A stretch of DNA of 64,000 nucleotides from Elioraea sp. (GCF_022842375.1 NZ_JALHPR010000027.1:1-64000); one strand, 5' to 3'. Counted from the first letter of the stretch, positions 24,256 through 34,043 are shown. Numbers and translations are program-made. The notes: generated by a model not told the origin, from the sequence alone.

Positions 24256-26211
24256 ATGCCAGACACAGCGACCGCCAAGCAGGGCGAGACGCTCATCCCC
24301 ATCAAGTCCGCGATCGCGGCTGGGGCGCATGTCGATGCCGCTGGCTACAAGGCCATGGTCGCTGCCGAGGCCGCCGATCCGGACGCGTTCTGGGCGAACG
24401 AGGCGAAGCGCCTCGCCTGGATGACGCCGCCGACGAAGATCAAGAACGTCTCCTTCACCGGCGACGTCACGATCCGCTGGTACGAGGATGGGGTGCTGAA
24501 CGCCTCCGCCCAGTGCCTCGACCGTCACCTGCCCGCACGCGCGAACCAGACCGCGATCATCTGGGAAGGCGACAACCCGGCCGAGAGCGCACACATCACC
24601 TACGGTGACCTGCACGAGCGCGTGTGCCGGCTGGCCAACGCCATGACGTCGCTCGGCGTGAAGAAGGGCGACCGGGTCACGATCTACCTGCCGATGATCC
24701 CCGAGGCCGCCGTGGCGATGCTCGCCTGCGCGCGGGTGGGCGCGATCCACTCCGTCGTGTTCGGCGGGTTCTCGCCCGAAAGCCTGCACGGGCGGATCGA
24801 GGATTGCGCCTCGACGCTGCTGATCACCGCCGACGAGGGGTTGCGCGGCGGCCGCAAGGTGGCGCTGAAGACCAATGCCGATGCAGCGCTGAAGCACTGC
24901 CCGACGATCAAGGACGTCATCGTCGTCAAGCGGACTGGCAGCGACGTGCCGATGCAGGCTGGCCGCGACCATTGGTACCACGAGGTCTGCGCCGCAGCTT
25001 CGCCGAAGCATGAGCCGGCGCCGATGGGGGCCGAGGATCCGCTGTTCATCCTCTACACCTCGGGCTCGACCGGAAAGCCCAAGGGCGTGCTGCACACCAC
25101 CGGCGGCTACATGGTGTGGGCCTCGCTCACCCATGAGCTCGTGTTCGACTACAAGCCGGGCGAGGTCTACTGGTGCACGGCCGATGTCGGCTGGGTCACC
25201 GGCCACACCTACATCGTGTACGGACCTCTCGCGAACGGCGCGATCACGCTGATGTTCGAGGGCGTGCCGAACTACCCCACCGTCTCGCGCTTCTGGGAGG
25301 TGGTGGACAAGCACCAGGTGAACATCTTCTACACCGCACCCACGGCGATCCGCGCGCTGATGCGCGAGGGCGAGGCGCCGGTGCGGAAGGCCTCGCGCGC
25401 CTCCCTCCGCATCCTCGGCAGCGTGGGCGAGCCGATCAACCCCGAAGCCTGGCTCTGGTACTACCGCACGGTGGGTGATGAGCGTTGCCCGGTGGTCGAC
25501 ACGTGGTGGCAGACCGAGACGGGCGGCATCCTCATCTCGCCGTTGCCTGGCGCGGTGGACCAGAAGCCCGGCTCCGCCACCCTGCCGCTGCCTGGCGTGA
25601 AGCCCGTGCTCGTCGATGCCAACGGCGCACTGCTCGAGGGCGCGACGGAGGGCAATCTTTGCATCACCGACAGCTGGCCCGGCCAGATGCGCACCGTGTT
25701 CGGCGACCATGAGCGGTTCATCCAGACCTACTTCTCCACCTATCCCGGCATGTACTTCACCGGTGACGGCGCCCGCCGCGATGCGGATGGGTATTGGTGG
25801 ATCACCGGCCGCGTCGATGATGTGCTGAACGTCTCGGGCCACCGCATGGGCACGGCCGAGATCGAGAGCGCGCTGGTCGCCAACCCGAAAGTGGCCGAGG
25901 CCGCCGTGGTGGGCATGCCGCATGACCTGAAGGGCCAGGGCATCTACTGCTACGTGACGCTGAAGACGGGCATCGAGCCGACAGAGGAGCTGCGCAAGGA
26001 GCTCGTTGCCTGGGTGCGGAAGGAGATCGGGCCCATCGCCTCGCCCGACGTGATCCAGTGGGCGCCCGGCCTGCCCAAGACGCGGTCTGGCAAGATCATG
26101 CGTCGCATCCTGCGCAAGATCGCCGCGAACGAGACGGACGCGCTGGGCGATACGTCAACGCTCGCTGATCCGACCGTGGTGCAGGACCTGGTGGCGAACC
26201 GGGCGGGGTAG
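24256..26211 (+). CDS. acs: Acetate--CoA ligase (acetyl-CoA synthetase)
   Basis: AMP-forming ligase of 651 residues converting acetate, ATP and CoA to acetyl-CoA. The P-loop-like motif is [11 protein letters not shown], the aryl/CoA motif [12 protein letters not shown] follows, the hinge is [31 protein letters not shown] (cited in parts: GDGARRD, GRVDDV), and the C-terminal catalytic lysine sits in [12 protein letters not shown], the usual acetylation site. Length and motifs match Acs of E. coli. The ATG at 24256 has an AGGAGGGAAGGG ribosome site. It is convergent with the TPR gene (three-base gap). Confidence 0.96.
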   Translation: MPDTATAKQGETLIPIKSAIAAGAHVDAAGYKAMVAAEAADPDAFWANEAKRLAWMTPPTKIKNVSFTGDVTIRWYEDGVLNASAQCLDRHLPARANQTAIIWEGDNPAESAHITYGDLHERVCRLANAMTSLGVKKGDRVTIYLPMIPEAAVAMLACARVGAIHSVVFGGFSPESLHGRIEDCASTLLITADEGLRGGRKVALKTNADAALKHCPTIKDVIVVKRTGSDVPMQAGRDHWYHEVCAAASPKHEPAPMGAEDPLFILYTSGSTGKPKGVLHTTGGYMVWASLTHELVFDYKPGEVYWCTADVGWVTGHTYIVYGPLANGAITLMFEGVPNYPTVSRFWEVVDKHQVNIFYTAPTAIRALMREGEAPVRKASRASLRILGSVGEPINPEAWLWYYRTVGDERCPVVDTWWQTETGGILISPLPGAVDQKPGSATLPLPGVKPVLVDANGALLEGATEGNLCITDSWPGQMRTVFGDHERFIQTYFSTYPGMYFTGDGARRDADGYWWITGRVDDVLNVSGHRMGTAEIESALVANPKVAEAAVVGMPHDLKGQGIYCYVTLKTGIEPTEELRKELVAWVRKEIGPIASPDVIQWAPGLPKTRSGKIMRRILRKIAANETDALGDTSTLADPTVVQDLVANRAG

Positions 26212-26214
26212 GGC

Positions 26215-27339
26215 TCAGCGCCCGCGGAGTAGTCTTCGGGCACGGGCAAGGCTGCGCTTGGCTTCCGCGACGTAGGCCGGTACGCCGCATGCCCGGAGTG
26301 CGGCCAGCGCGTTCGTATAGGCGGCGATGGAAGCGGGGAGCGCCTCGTCGTGCCCTCGCTCGCCGAGCGCTTGGAGAGCGTTGCCAAGCTCGCACTGGGT
26401 CTGGGCATAGCCAAGCGGTGTCCGCTCTCGGGTGCGCTCCTCCAATGCAGCGCGATAGGTGGTGACAGCGTCGTGAAGAGCCGCGACGTTACCCCGTTCG
26501 CCGAGCACCCGGAGGGCGTTGCCGAGGTTGTGCTGTGTTGCGGCCCAGTAGAGCGGAGCCCGCCTGCGGGTGCGCTCCTCAAGGGCGGCGCGAAACGCCG
26601 TGATGGCGTCGAGGAGGGGTGCGTTGTCGCCGCGTTTGGCGAGCGCTTGGTATGCGACACCGAGGTTGTTCTGAATTGCGGCCCAGTCGAGCGGCGCACG
26701 CTCGCGCGTAAGCTCCTTCGCCGCCTCGCAATAGGCGGTGATGGCATCTCGCAGGGCTGCGTTGTCGCCGCGTTGGCCGAGGGTCAGGAGGGCGTTGCCG
26801 AGGTTGGTCTGCGTCATCGCCCAGGCGCGCGCGGCGCGCCCGCGGGTGTGCTCTTTCAGCGCCCGGCGGTATGCCGTGATGGCATCATGCAGAGCCGCGT
26901 CGTCGCCGCGTTTCGCGAGGGTGAGGAGCGCGTTGCCAATGTTGTTCTGTGTGTTGGCCCAGTCGAGCGGGTTGCGCTTCCGGTTGTTCTCCATCGCCGC
27001 GTTGCGGTACGCCGCGATGGCGTCGCGGATTGCCGCATCGTCGCCGCGCTGGCCTAGCGTCAGGAGCGCATTACCGAGGTTGTTTTGTGTCGTGGCCCAT
27101 TCGCACGGGTCACGCTTGCGCGTACGGACCTTCAGTGCATCTCGAAACGCGGCGACGGCCTCACGGAGGGCGACGTCGTCGCCGCGCTCGCCGAGGATTG
27201 TCAACGCTGCGCCGAGATCATCCTGCAGGGCGGCCCATGCGTCAGGGTTCTCGATCCGGGCAGTCCTTACCAGCGCCGTTCGATAACGCTCGGCAACGCG
27301 CCGGAGGGCAATGTCCGTGGTCAATGCGGAAGGACGCAT
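26215..27339 (-). CDS. Tetratricopeptide-like repeat protein with seven 46-residue repeats
   Basis: Protein of 374 residues, almost wholly repeats of the form PLDWAxTQNNLGNALLTLGQRGDDAALRDAI, then AYRxALxExTRERx. Seven copies run from about residue 33 to 355, followed by a basic end. No signal peptide or enzymatic domain is visible. The family is a TPR variant used as a scaffold; partners are unknown. The ATG at 27339 has a GGAGGG ribosome site; a GTG two codons upstream is not needed. The next gene upstream on the strand carries the same repeats and is probably a relative. Confidence 0.85.
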   Translation of the reverse strand: MRPSALTTDIALRRVAERYRTALVRTARIENPDAWAALQDDLGAALTILGERGDDVALREAVAAFRDALKVRTRKRDPCEWATTQNNLGNALLTLGQRGDDAAIRDAIAAYRNAAMENNRKRNPLDWANTQNNIGNALLTLAKRGDDAALHDAITAYRRALKEHTRGRAARAWAMTQTNLGNALLTLGQRGDNAALRDAITAYCEAAKELTRERAPLDWAAIQNNLGVAYQALAKRGDNAPLLDAITAFRAALEERTRRRAPLYWAATQHNLGNALRVLGERGNVAALHDAVTTYRAALEERTRERTPLGYAQTQCELGNALQALGERGHDEALPASIAAYTNALAALRACGVPAYVAEAKRSLARARRLLRGR

Positions 27340-27451
27340 GGTCACCCTCCAATGCTGCGATCACGATGACGACTGCGTTCCCAGGATAAGCCCAGGAGCG
27401 CCGCATCGTCAGTAGTGCGGTGGCGATTGTCGGGATGATGCCCGGGCCTCG

Positions 27452-29272
27452 TCAGTGCCGACGGATGAGCTGCCGTGCCTCTGCGAGCTTGCGCTCGGTC
27501 CGCGCGACGCTCTCGTCCTCCTCCGGATCACGGACGAAGACAGAGACCGCTCGCTCGAACGTGTCGATGGCGTTGCGAAGGGCCTCCAGGTCGCCGTGGT
27601 GGCCAAGCGTCAGAAGCACGGTTCCGAGCGTGTACTGAATCATCGCCCAGCCGAGCCCATCGGGTTCGTACGCCTGCAGCATCTCCCGATACGCAGTTGC
27701 CGCGCCCACAAGTGCTTCACTGTCTCCATGCGTGCCGATCAGATGCAGAACGTCCCCAAGCTTTTCCTGCAGCGCCAGCCATTCATCGATCGACTGCTCG
27801 CGCGTTAACACCGCAAGGGCCTCGCGATAGGCAGCGGCGGCAGCCCGCAATGCGTTGACCTCTCCCCGCCGACCCTGCTCGGCGAGGGTGTCGCCAAGCT
27901 GCTCTTGTGTCAGCGCCCAGTCCGAGGGTGTGTGTTCACGCGTATATCCGAGAAGGGCGGAGCGATGGGCAGCCACGGCATCCGCCAGTGCGTCGGCATC
28001 TCCCTGCCGGGCGAGGGCGCGCAGGGCCTGCGCGAGCGAGTACTGCGCCGCGGCCCACTCCAGCGGCTCACTCTCCGCGGTGAGTTCCTCCAGTGCACCG
28101 CGATAGGCAGCCACCGCATCGCGATACGCATCGGGGGTCGCGATCAGCGACAGAACGTTGCCCTCTGCCAACGAGGCCATGGCCCACAGCAGCGGCGCGC
28201 GCATGCGCGGAAGCACGCTCCGCGCAGCGCGTGCTGTCTCGAGCGCATCATCCCAAAGCAGGTCATCACCCATTGCGGCGAGCAGCAGGAGCGTTCTGCT
28301 CAGATCGATTTGCGTGGTCGCCCAGTCGATCTCGGATCTGTCGCGCGTGCGGATGGCCAGCGCATCGCGGAAGGCATCCACCGCCTCGCGCAACGCCTGG
28401 TCGTCGCCGCTCTCCCCCAGCAGGTCCAGCGCGCGCCCGAGGCTGGCGCGCGTCGCCGCCCAGGCATGCGGCGCGCTCTCGCGCGTGCGCACCGACAGTG
28501 CCAGGCGATAGGCATCGATGGCGGCATTGAGCGCCGTGGCATCGCCGGCTTGCGCGAGACGGCGCAGTGCGTTGCCGAGATGATTCATCAGCGCGCCCCA
28601 GGTCTCCGGCGCGCCGGTTCGCGATACCTCGTCGATCGCGAGGCGGAGAACGTCCACTGCCTCCTGATTCAGTGCCTTGTCGCGCATGGCATCCCCGGCA
28701 ACGGTCAATGTCACCCCTGTGATCCAAAGCAGCACTGTGATGGACCCGACCTCTCGACCTCTCGCTGGAGCCGAGGCAAGGGCGCGAAGGACGGGCAGTA
28801 CGGGCGGCAGCAGGGTCGCGGCGAGCGAGTTGCGCCGTAGCAGTCCGGGGGTCGCTATACTCACCGCCAGCGCCCGGAGTTGTGCAGCGAATTCCGCCCT
28901 GTCGCCCGCCTGAGCCTCCTCGCGTCCGAACCGCCATGCGTGGCCGGTGAGGTCGAACGACGCGTGCCCGGCTGCAAAGCGGAGCATCACCGCCGCGCCG
29001 CCCTCCGCGAGTTGGCCCCAGATGACGAGGTCGGCGCCACTCTCGGTCAGGAGCGCCTCTGCCTCAGGTGTCATCACCGCGGTACGCATCGGCAGGCGCG
29101 TGCTGCCCTGGCGAAGGTCGAACCCCGCCTGCCCTTCGAGGGCACGCGCGATCAGCCGCAGCACGTCACCGGACGCGTCGCCATCGATGGGAGCAAGCAG
29201 CACGCGCAGCCTGTCAGGCGCGGCCAGGCCGGCCCACGGTTCATCCACGACGCAAGGCAAGGGGCCGGTCAT
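27452..29272 (-). CDS. TPR-like repeat protein with N-terminal sensor-like domain
   Basis: Protein of 606 residues. Residues about 20-165 form an alpha/beta domain (LRVLLAPIDGDASGDVLRLIARAL, ESGADLVIWGQL) resembling the TolB-like N-terminal region found in some signalling proteins. A hydrophobic stretch SITVLLWITGVTLTVAG (about 177-193) may be a membrane segment. From about residue 220 on there are eight 44-46 residue repeats of the W-A-x-T-Q / LGxALxxLGxxGD type shared with the neighbouring 374-residue protein. Function unknown. It lies 112 bases upstream of that gene on the same strand, probably in one operon. Confidence 0.8.
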   Translation of the reverse strand: MTGPLPCVVDEPWAGLAAPDRLRVLLAPIDGDASGDVLRLIARALEGQAGFDLRQGSTRLPMRTAVMTPEAEALLTESGADLVIWGQLAEGGAAVMLRFAAGHASFDLTGHAWRFGREEAQAGDRAEFAAQLRALAVSIATPGLLRRNSLAATLLPPVLPVLRALASAPARGREVGSITVLLWITGVTLTVAGDAMRDKALNQEAVDVLRLAIDEVSRTGAPETWGALMNHLGNALRRLAQAGDATALNAAIDAYRLALSVRTRESAPHAWAATRASLGRALDLLGESGDDQALREAVDAFRDALAIRTRDRSEIDWATTQIDLSRTLLLLAAMGDDLLWDDALETARAARSVLPRMRAPLLWAMASLAEGNVLSLIATPDAYRDAVAAYRGALEELTAESEPLEWAAAQYSLAQALRALARQGDADALADAVAAHRSALLGYTREHTPSDWALTQEQLGDTLAEQGRRGEVNALRAAAAAYREALAVLTREQSIDEWLALQEKLGDVLHLIGTHGDSEALVGAATAYREMLQAYEPDGLGWAMIQYTLGTVLLTLGHHGDLEALRNAIDTFERAVSVFVRDPEEDESVARTERKLAEARQLIRRH

Positions 29273-29406
29273 GCGCTACCGTATTGCAGCGCCAGGCCGC
29301 CCCATAGCTGCCACGGTTCTTGGGCTGCAAATGGTGCCTCCATGCGCGCCCCAGGAATGCAGACGACTGTGCCACCCCCGGCTCGCCCCATGTTATCCTC
29401 CCGCTC

Positions 29407-29688
29407 ATGGACGAGGCCCGCTTTGCGGCGCTGATCCGCCGCCACCTGCCGTTCTACCAGGCGCTCGCCTCCGGCGCGCGACCGCCTGCCACGCCGGCGC
29501 AGCGTCGGTTCGTCGCCGTCGCGCGCGGCGAGGCACAGCCGGAAACCGATCATGAGGAAGCCTTCGCACGCTGGCGGGAAGGCGTGGCACAGGCCGATCG
29601 GGCGCTCGCCAACGAGACCGCGCATGCGCGCTTCTCGCCAGACAAGGCAGGGCGGTCGGAAGCCCGGCTGAGGCTCAAGCGGCGCTAG
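29407..29688 (+). CDS. Small protein resembling DUF413/MaoP
   Basis: Hypothetical protein of 93 residues. The segment ASGARPPATPAQRRFVAVARGEAQPETDHEEAF resembles the conserved P-T-x-x-x-x-x-FVAV-RGE-x-P core of the DUF413 (MaoP) family, cited here only as parts PATPAQRRF and FVAVARGE. The rest is charged and probably helical. It overlaps the end of the convergent gene by four bases through a shared CTAG. The family link is tentative. Confidence 0.65.
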   Translation: MDEARFAALIRRHLPFYQALASGARPPATPAQRRFVAVARGEAQPETDHEEAFARWREGVAQADRALANETAHARFSPDKAGRSEARLRLKRR

Positions 29689-30032
29689 CCGCAGCGCGCG
29701 CCCGTCACGCGGCGGGCGTCATCGATCAGGACTGTCAGCCGGGCCGGGTCATGGTCCATCGTGGCCGCATCGCGCGGGCCGAGCACGCGGACCGTCCGCA
29801 CGCCGTCCGCCCGCCATCCCTCCGGCAGCACCCGCCCGCCATGGTCGCGCAGCACGGCTTCGGCCGCCGCGGCGCAGGCCGCCTCGCTGCCGCGCGCCGA
29901 GGGTGCAAGCCACATCATGAGAAGCATGATCGCGAGCAGCACCACGAGCGAGGCCGCAAGCCGGTTCCACCGCACGGGGCGGAGCGGGGTGGGCGTCGGG
30001 CAGAAGCACTCGTCGGGCCGGGGCAACATCAT
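29685..30032 (-). CDS. Membrane-anchored peptidase inhibitor I78-like protein
   Basis: Protein of 115 residues with one membrane segment (LAASLVVLLAIMLLMMWLA, about 26-44). A C-terminal domain of about 60 residues ends in VRTVRVLGPRDAATMDHDP, ARLTVLIDDARRV and a terminal RCG. The pattern VRVLGPxDAxTMDxxPxRL plus a final Cys-Gly with an earlier Cys matches the I78 (elastase inhibitor AFLEI-like) family. It may inhibit a periplasmic protease. The start at a double ATG has only a weak ribosome site. Confidence 0.65.
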   Translation of the reverse strand: MMLPRPDECFCPTPTPLRPVRWNRLAASLVVLLAIMLLMMWLAPSARGSEAACAAAAEAVLRDHGGRVLPEGWRADGVRTVRVLGPRDAATMDHDPARLTVLIDDARRVTGARCG

Positions 30033-30050
30033 GGCCCCGGCACTATAGCA

Positions 30051-30704
30051 TCACGCAGCCAGCCAGCGCGCGGGTTCGAGCGGCCAGAAGCTCGTCGCCT
30101 GCCCCGCCGGCATCAGCGCCTTGGGCGCCAGCAGTGCCAGGTCATGCGGCGCAGGGCCGTCGAGGCAGCGGGCGGTCCACCAGGCCGACAGCAGCGCGGC
30201 CGAGCGATCCTCCGCCCCCTCGTTCAGCGCGCTCCATTGCGCGACGCTCACCGCGAGCGCTGAGCCGACGAAGCCGGGATCGGCCCTGAAGGTCGCCATC
30301 AGCGGCCCGGGGCGCGTCTCGTTCAGGCCGATGGCTGGCCAGGCGGCGCGGAGGCGGAGCGCCATCGCCATGCCCTGCATCACCGTCGCCCCCATCACGG
30401 CGTTGAGCGGTCGGATGGCACGGGCGAATTCGGGCCTCGCACGACGAAGCCAGGTATCGGCCCGCCGTGCCCCGCCCGCCGAGGTTTCCCAGAACAATGG
30501 TGCGGCGATGCCGGCGCCAACAGGCGCCGCGCCATCGGGGATGCGTGCGCGGAACCAGGCAAAGGCCTCGTCGACCCCGCGCACCACGTCGCTCTCCACC
30601 GCCCCGTCGCCCAGCATCAGCGCGACGCCGGACCGCCCCCGCCCCTGGTTGCCGGCGCGGCCGCCGGGCTGGAAGCCGAGGATGATGGTGGTTTGTGACA
30701 TCAT
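30051..30704 (-). CDS. Hypothetical protein, DUF429-like
   Basis: Protein of 217 residues without signal peptide. It starts TTIILGFQPGGRAGNQGRGR, has a Gly/Ala-rich core GVDEAFAWFRARIPDG, then RRADTWLRRARPEFARAIRP and AWPAIGLNETRPGPLMATF. The order of an early Gly-rich strand, R-x-D-x-x-L-R and N/E-E-T-x-P elements is similar to DUF429 proteins, a predicted RNase H-like fold. I am not certain of this. The ATG at 30704 has a GAGAGG ribosome site; a second ATG follows directly. Confidence 0.6.
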   Translation of the reverse strand: MMSQTTIILGFQPGGRAGNQGRGRSGVALMLGDGAVESDVVRGVDEAFAWFRARIPDGAAPVGAGIAAPLFWETSAGGARRADTWLRRARPEFARAIRPLNAVMGATVMQGMAMALRLRAAWPAIGLNETRPGPLMATFRADPGFVGSALAVSVAQWSALNEGAEDRSAALLSAWWTARCLDGPAPHDLALLAPKALMPAGQATSFWPLEPARWLAA

Positions 30705-30795
30705 GGCACGCCTCTCTCGGGTCACGGATCATGCCCGGCGATGCATCTGAGCAAGCTCGGCTTAAGCGAGGGTTTACGCTTCGGAGACTTCGCCC

Positions 30796-31173
30796 TCAGG
30801 CGCCGACACGGTGCGGCGAGAGCTGCGAATGCCCCTTCGCCTCGTGAATGATCCTGACGAGCAGGGTGACGCCGCTGGCGTCGCCTTCGAGGGCCTTGCC
30901 GGCATGGCGCGGCAACGGAACGCCGACTGCCCTGCAACGGCGGATCAGCACGGCTCCGAGATGCAGCGCGCTGAGCTCGGCCTCGGTAAAGTCCTTCGCT
31001 CCCTCCGGCATCACCCGGATGCGTGCGAGCAGGGGGTCGGCGAACACCACGACGCTCTTCACCTGAGCGCCTCGCGGGACGATGGCAGGAGCAATGTCCG
31101 GCATGTGGTTCTGTATCGCCTCGCGCAGGGCGGGCAGGCCGAAAATGATCCGACGATGCTCCTGGATGCTCAC
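30796..31173 (-). CDS. Hypothetical protein
   Basis: Protein of 125 residues with no recognised family. It starts SIQEHRRIIFGLPALREAI, has a conserved-looking central part VKSVVVFADPLLARIRVMP and a helical end LVRIIHEAKGH. There is no membrane segment. It starts with GTG behind a GAGG ribosome site. The codon use fits a real gene and the neighbours are unrelated, so nothing can be said about its role. Confidence 0.6.
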   Translation of the reverse strand: MSIQEHRRIIFGLPALREAIQNHMPDIAPAIVPRGAQVKSVVVFADPLLARIRVMPEGAKDFTEAELSALHLGAVLIRRCRAVGVPLPRHAGKALEGDASGVTLLVRIIHEAKGHSQLSPHRVGA

Positions 31174-31277
31174 GTCAACGCCTCGACCAATGCTGCGCAG
31201 ACTGATGCGCCAGCCTGAGCATGCGGGAGGATGGTTGCGCGAGCGTGAACGGCTGGATGCGCGTCAAGCCATCATGG

Positions 31278-31571
31278 TCAGGTCATCAGCGCATCGATCG
31301 CCGCGGCAAGCCTGAGGTCACGCGCCGAAAGCCCGCCCGCGTCATGTGTCGTCAGGACGATCTCCACGCGGTTCCAGACATTCGACCATTCGGGGTGATG
31401 GTCGTGCGCTTCCGCCAGCAGCGCGACGCGGCTCATGAACCCCCAGGCCTCGGAGAAATCCTTGAACCTGAAGCTGCGCGCGATCGCGTCCCTTCCCTCG
31501 ACCATCCGCCAGGCCGGGTGGTCTGCCGCCAGGCCAGCGCGCTCAGCCTCGGTCACTCGTGCGATCGCCAT
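31278..31571 (-). CDS. 4a-hydroxytetrahydrobiopterin dehydratase (pterin-4a-carbinolamine dehydratase)
   Basis: Protein of 97 residues that recycles the pterin cofactor of aromatic amino acid hydroxylases. The motif [19 protein letters not shown] carries the catalytic His-His pair and the Trp of the family, followed by [17 protein letters not shown]. The ATG at 31571 has a GGGAGGA ribosome site. No phenylalanine hydroxylase gene is nearby. The family is usually named PhhB/PCD. Confidence 0.93.
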   Translation of the reverse strand: MAIARVTEAERAGLAADHPAWRMVEGRDAIARSFRFKDFSEAWGFMSRVALLAEAHDHHPEWSNVWNRVEIVLTTHDAGGLSARDLRLAAAIDALMT

Positions 31572-31610
31572 GTGCTTGTCCTCCCTCGTTCCCCCGCCCA
31601 TGTGGTGAGG

Positions 31611-32018
31611 ATGCGTCGATTCACCACGGCCCCCAGCACGGGCGAGATCATTGCACTGGCCGACGAGGCGCTGGCCTGGGCGGCAGCGCGCCTGCCGCGC
31701 CACCTCGCCGGCATCCTCGACGGTGTTCACATCCTCGTCGAGGACATGCCCGATGACGAGACGCTCGACGACCTTGGCCTCGAGAGCCCGTGGGACCTGA
31801 CCGGCCTGTGGCGCGGTGTGCCGATGACCGAGCGCAGCGTGAGCCACCCCTCCGCCGTGCCGCCCGCCATCCTGCTCTATCGCCTGCCGATCCTGGCCGA
31901 GTGGATCGAGACGGAGGTGTCGTTGCCCGCCCTGGTGCGCAACGTGCTGATCCATGAGATCGCCCACCAGGTGGGCTTCTCCGATGACGAGATCGCGAAA
32001 CTCGAGGGGGAGGAGTGA
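31611..32018 (+). CDS. Zincin-like metallopeptidase (DUF1025 type)
   Basis: Protein of 135 residues. The C-terminal [13 protein letters not shown] gives the HExxHxxGxxD zinc motif of the minimal metallopeptidase family. The segment [15 protein letters not shown] is also conserved in that family. Substrate and even activity are unproven for the family. It starts 39 bases from the divergent pterin dehydratase and is followed at once by the SOUL gene. Confidence 0.88.
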   Translation: MRRFTTAPSTGEIIALADEALAWAAARLPRHLAGILDGVHILVEDMPDDETLDDLGLESPWDLTGLWRGVPMTERSVSHPSAVPPAILLYRLPILAEWIETEVSLPALVRNVLIHEIAHQVGFSDDEIAKLEGEE

Positions 32019-32019
32019 G

Positions 32020-32700
32020 ATGCTGCGTCGCGCATTCGGCGGGCTTGCCGCGATTGCCGCCGCCGCCGTCACCTCCGCCTGCACGGTGGTCGGCGTGAGG
32101 GACGGGACGGAGGAGCCGCGCTACGACGTGGTCGGCCTCGTCAACGGGGCCGAGGTGCGGCGCTACGCCCCCCGCCTTGCCGCCGAGGTGACGGTGGGTG
32201 GCGACGAGGTGGCCGCGCGAAGCAACGGCTTCCGCCCGCTGGCCTCCTACATCTTCGGCGCCAACGAACCGGCCGCGAAGATCGCCATGACGGCACCGGT
32301 TTCCCAGGCGCCGACGGAGAAGATCGCGATGACGGTTCCGGTGGTCCAGTCACGCCAGGAGGCGGACACGTGGACCATCCGCTTCTTCATGCCGGCCGAA
32401 TACACCGCCGAGACGCTGCCGCGCCCGCGTGACGGGTCGGTACGCATCGTCATGGTGCCGGAGGAGACCTTCGCCGTGCTGCGCTTCAGCGGCTCCACCG
32501 GCCCCGATGCCGTATCGGCGCAGAAGACGCGCCTGATGTCGGCGCTCGCCACCGGCCCCTGGGCGCCTGTGTCCGAGCCCGAGGCGTGGTTCTACGACCC
32601 GCCCTGGACGATCCCGAACCTGCGCCGCAACGAGGTCGTCGTCCGCGTCACACCGCGCGAGGCGGTCACTCCGTCAGCGCTTGCGCCACCGCCAGCTTGA
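32020..32700 (+). CDS. SOUL haem-binding family lipoprotein
   Basis: Secreted protein of 226 residues. An N-terminal signal ends in a lipobox-like TSAC (about residues 18-21), followed by the SOUL/HBP domain: [48 protein letters not shown] and IAMTVPV. The repeated KIAMT-PV motif is diagnostic. Family members bind haem or porphyrins, but haem binding varies. The ribosome site AGGAG is inside the end of the upstream peptidase gene. Its 3' end overlaps the convergent uracil-DNA glycosylase by 35 bases. Confidence 0.9.
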   Translation: MLRRAFGGLAAIAAAAVTSACTVVGVRDGTEEPRYDVVGLVNGAEVRRYAPRLAAEVTVGGDEVAARSNGFRPLASYIFGANEPAAKIAMTAPVSQAPTEKIAMTVPVVQSRQEADTWTIRFFMPAEYTAETLPRPRDGSVRIVMVPEETFAVLRFSGSTGPDAVSAQKTRLMSALATGPWAPVSEPEAWFYDPPWTIPNLRRNEVVVRVTPREAVTPSALAPPPA

Positions 32701-33250
32701 GGGCGGGCAGCACTTCCGCCGCGAACCAGGGGTTCCGCTTCTCCCACACCAGTGTCCGCCAGGACGGGTGCGGCAGCGGGAAGTGCCGCGGCTGGTGGCG
32801 CGCGTGGTTGCGCACCGCCTCCTCGAGCCGCGTGGCTCGCCCGAGCACCAGGCGCACCGCATAGCCGCCGACGAGAAGCCTGAGCCTCACCGCCGGCATC
32901 TGCGGCAGCACGCGCGGGTGCCAGAGTGGTGCGCAGTGTGGCCGCGGTGGTGCATCGCCCCCCTTCGGCTGGCGCCCGGGATAGCAGAGGCCGGTGGGCA
33001 GGATCGCCACGCGCGATCCGTCATAGAACCGCTCGCGGTCGAGGCCGAGCCAGTCGCGCAGCCGCTCGCCGGACGGATCGTCGAACGGCAGGCCTGAGAG
33101 ATGCGCCTTGGTGCCCGGCGCCTGGCTGGTGATCAGCAGCCGCGCGGTGGGCGAGAGCTGGAACACCGGCCGTGGCCCGAGCGGCAGGTCATCGCACGCG
33201 CGGCAGGTCCTGAGCGCGGCGATCATCGCGAGGAAGGCATCAGAGGCCAT
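32666..33250 (-). CDS. Uracil-DNA glycosylase family protein
   Basis: Protein of 194 residues of the COG1573-type glycosylase superfamily. It opens with a Cys pair (CRACDDLP), then LLITSQAPGTKAHLSGLPFDDPSG, which forms the substrate pocket. The C-terminal FPLPHPSWR is the H-P-S catalytic loop. It is predicted to remove uracil or related bases from DNA. The ATG at 33250 overlaps the end of the sirtuin gene. Fe-S coordination is uncertain because only one CxxC pair is seen. Confidence 0.88.
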   Translation of the reverse strand: MASDAFLAMIAALRTCRACDDLPLGPRPVFQLSPTARLLITSQAPGTKAHLSGLPFDDPSGERLRDWLGLDRERFYDGSRVAILPTGLCYPGRQPKGGDAPPRPHCAPLWHPRVLPQMPAVRLRLLVGGYAVRLVLGRATRLEEAVRNHARHQPRHFPLPHPSWRTLVWEKRNPWFAAEVLPALKLAVAQALTE

Positions 33251-33947
33251 CGAGCAGCCTCTGCACGAAGGCGGGAACGATGACCGTGGCGGGTCCGTGG
33301 ATCGCCTCGTCGAACAGGCGCGTTCCGGATGACGGTTCGAGGTTGAGCTCGACCGTCCGCGCCCGGCCCCGCACTTCGGCGACGAAGCCCGCGGCGGGAT
33401 AGACATTGCCCGACGTGCCGATCGAGACGAACAGGCCGCACGCGTCCAGCGCAGCGCCGATGTCGTCCATCGCCATCGGCATCTCGCCGAACCAGACGAT
33501 GTGGGGCCGCATGCCGCCACGCACGCCGCAGGCAGGGCATGGCGTGTCGGTCGAGAGATCATCGGTCCAGGCATGCACCGCGCCGCAGGCGGTGCAGCGC
33601 ACCTTCGCGAGCTCACCATGCATGTGGATCAGCGCTGGCTGCCCCGCGCGGTCGTGCAGGTCATCGACGTTCTGCGTCACCACCAGCACCGGTGCTGGCC
33701 AGGCGCGCGCAAGCGTCACAAGAGCGTGATGCGCCGCGTTCGGCGCCATTGCAGGGTCGGCGATGGCGCGGCGGCGGGCGTTGTAGAACCCGTGCACGCG
33801 GGCGGGGTCACGCGCGAAGGCCTCGGGTGTGGCGACATCCTCGATGCGCACGCTGGCCCAGATGCCGTCGGCGTCGCGGAAGGTGGCCAGCCCGCTCTCG
33901 CGGCTGATTCCAGCACCGGTGAGAATGACGATGGGGAAGGCGCTCAT
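33240..33947 (-). CDS. cobB: NAD-dependent protein deacylase (sirtuin, SIR2 family)
   Basis: Protein of 235 residues. The NAD-binding motif is ILTGAGISRESGLATFRD, followed by TQNVDDLHDRAG and the catalytic His in HMHGEL. Four zinc cysteines are in CTAC and CPAC. The Tyr and Arg of the motif FYNARRR are those that mark SIRT5-like class III sirtuins, which prefer acyl-succinyl or malonyl lysines. It overlaps the uracil-DNA glycosylase start. Its likely targets include Acs, but that is inference from family knowledge. Confidence 0.93.
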   Translation of the reverse strand: MSAFPIVILTGAGISRESGLATFRDADGIWASVRIEDVATPEAFARDPARVHGFYNARRRAIADPAMAPNAAHHALVTLARAWPAPVLVVTQNVDDLHDRAGQPALIHMHGELAKVRCTACGAVHAWTDDLSTDTPCPACGVRGGMRPHIVWFGEMPMAMDDIGAALDACGLFVSIGTSGNVYPAAGFVAEVRGRARTVELNLEPSSGTRLFDEAIHGPATVIVPAFVQRLLDGL

Positions 33948-33981
33948 CGCTTCATCATAGCAGTGTCGGGATGCGACTGCG

Positions 33982-34007
33982 TATCAGACACAAATATCTG
34001 ATATAAT
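33982..34007 (+). promoter_or_regulatory. Candidate operator and -10 box of the ZIP transporter gene
   Basis: A perfect inverted repeat, TATCAGA-N8-TCTGATA (33982-34003), overlaps a consensus -10 hexamer TATAAT (34002-34007). It lies 37 bases before the ZIP start. No good -35 hexamer is seen. A repressor bound here would block the polymerase, as metal-responsive regulators do. The regulator is not identified. Confidence 0.5.
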
Positions 34008-34043
34008 TGGACTTTTTCCCCACGCCGTGATGTCTGGGCGGTG

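Noticed and set aside
24067-25923. 618-residue minus-strand open frame opposite acs
   Set aside because: It covers the conserved acetyl-CoA synthetase gene in antisense and has the His/Arg/Asp-rich composition of a GC-driven shadow.
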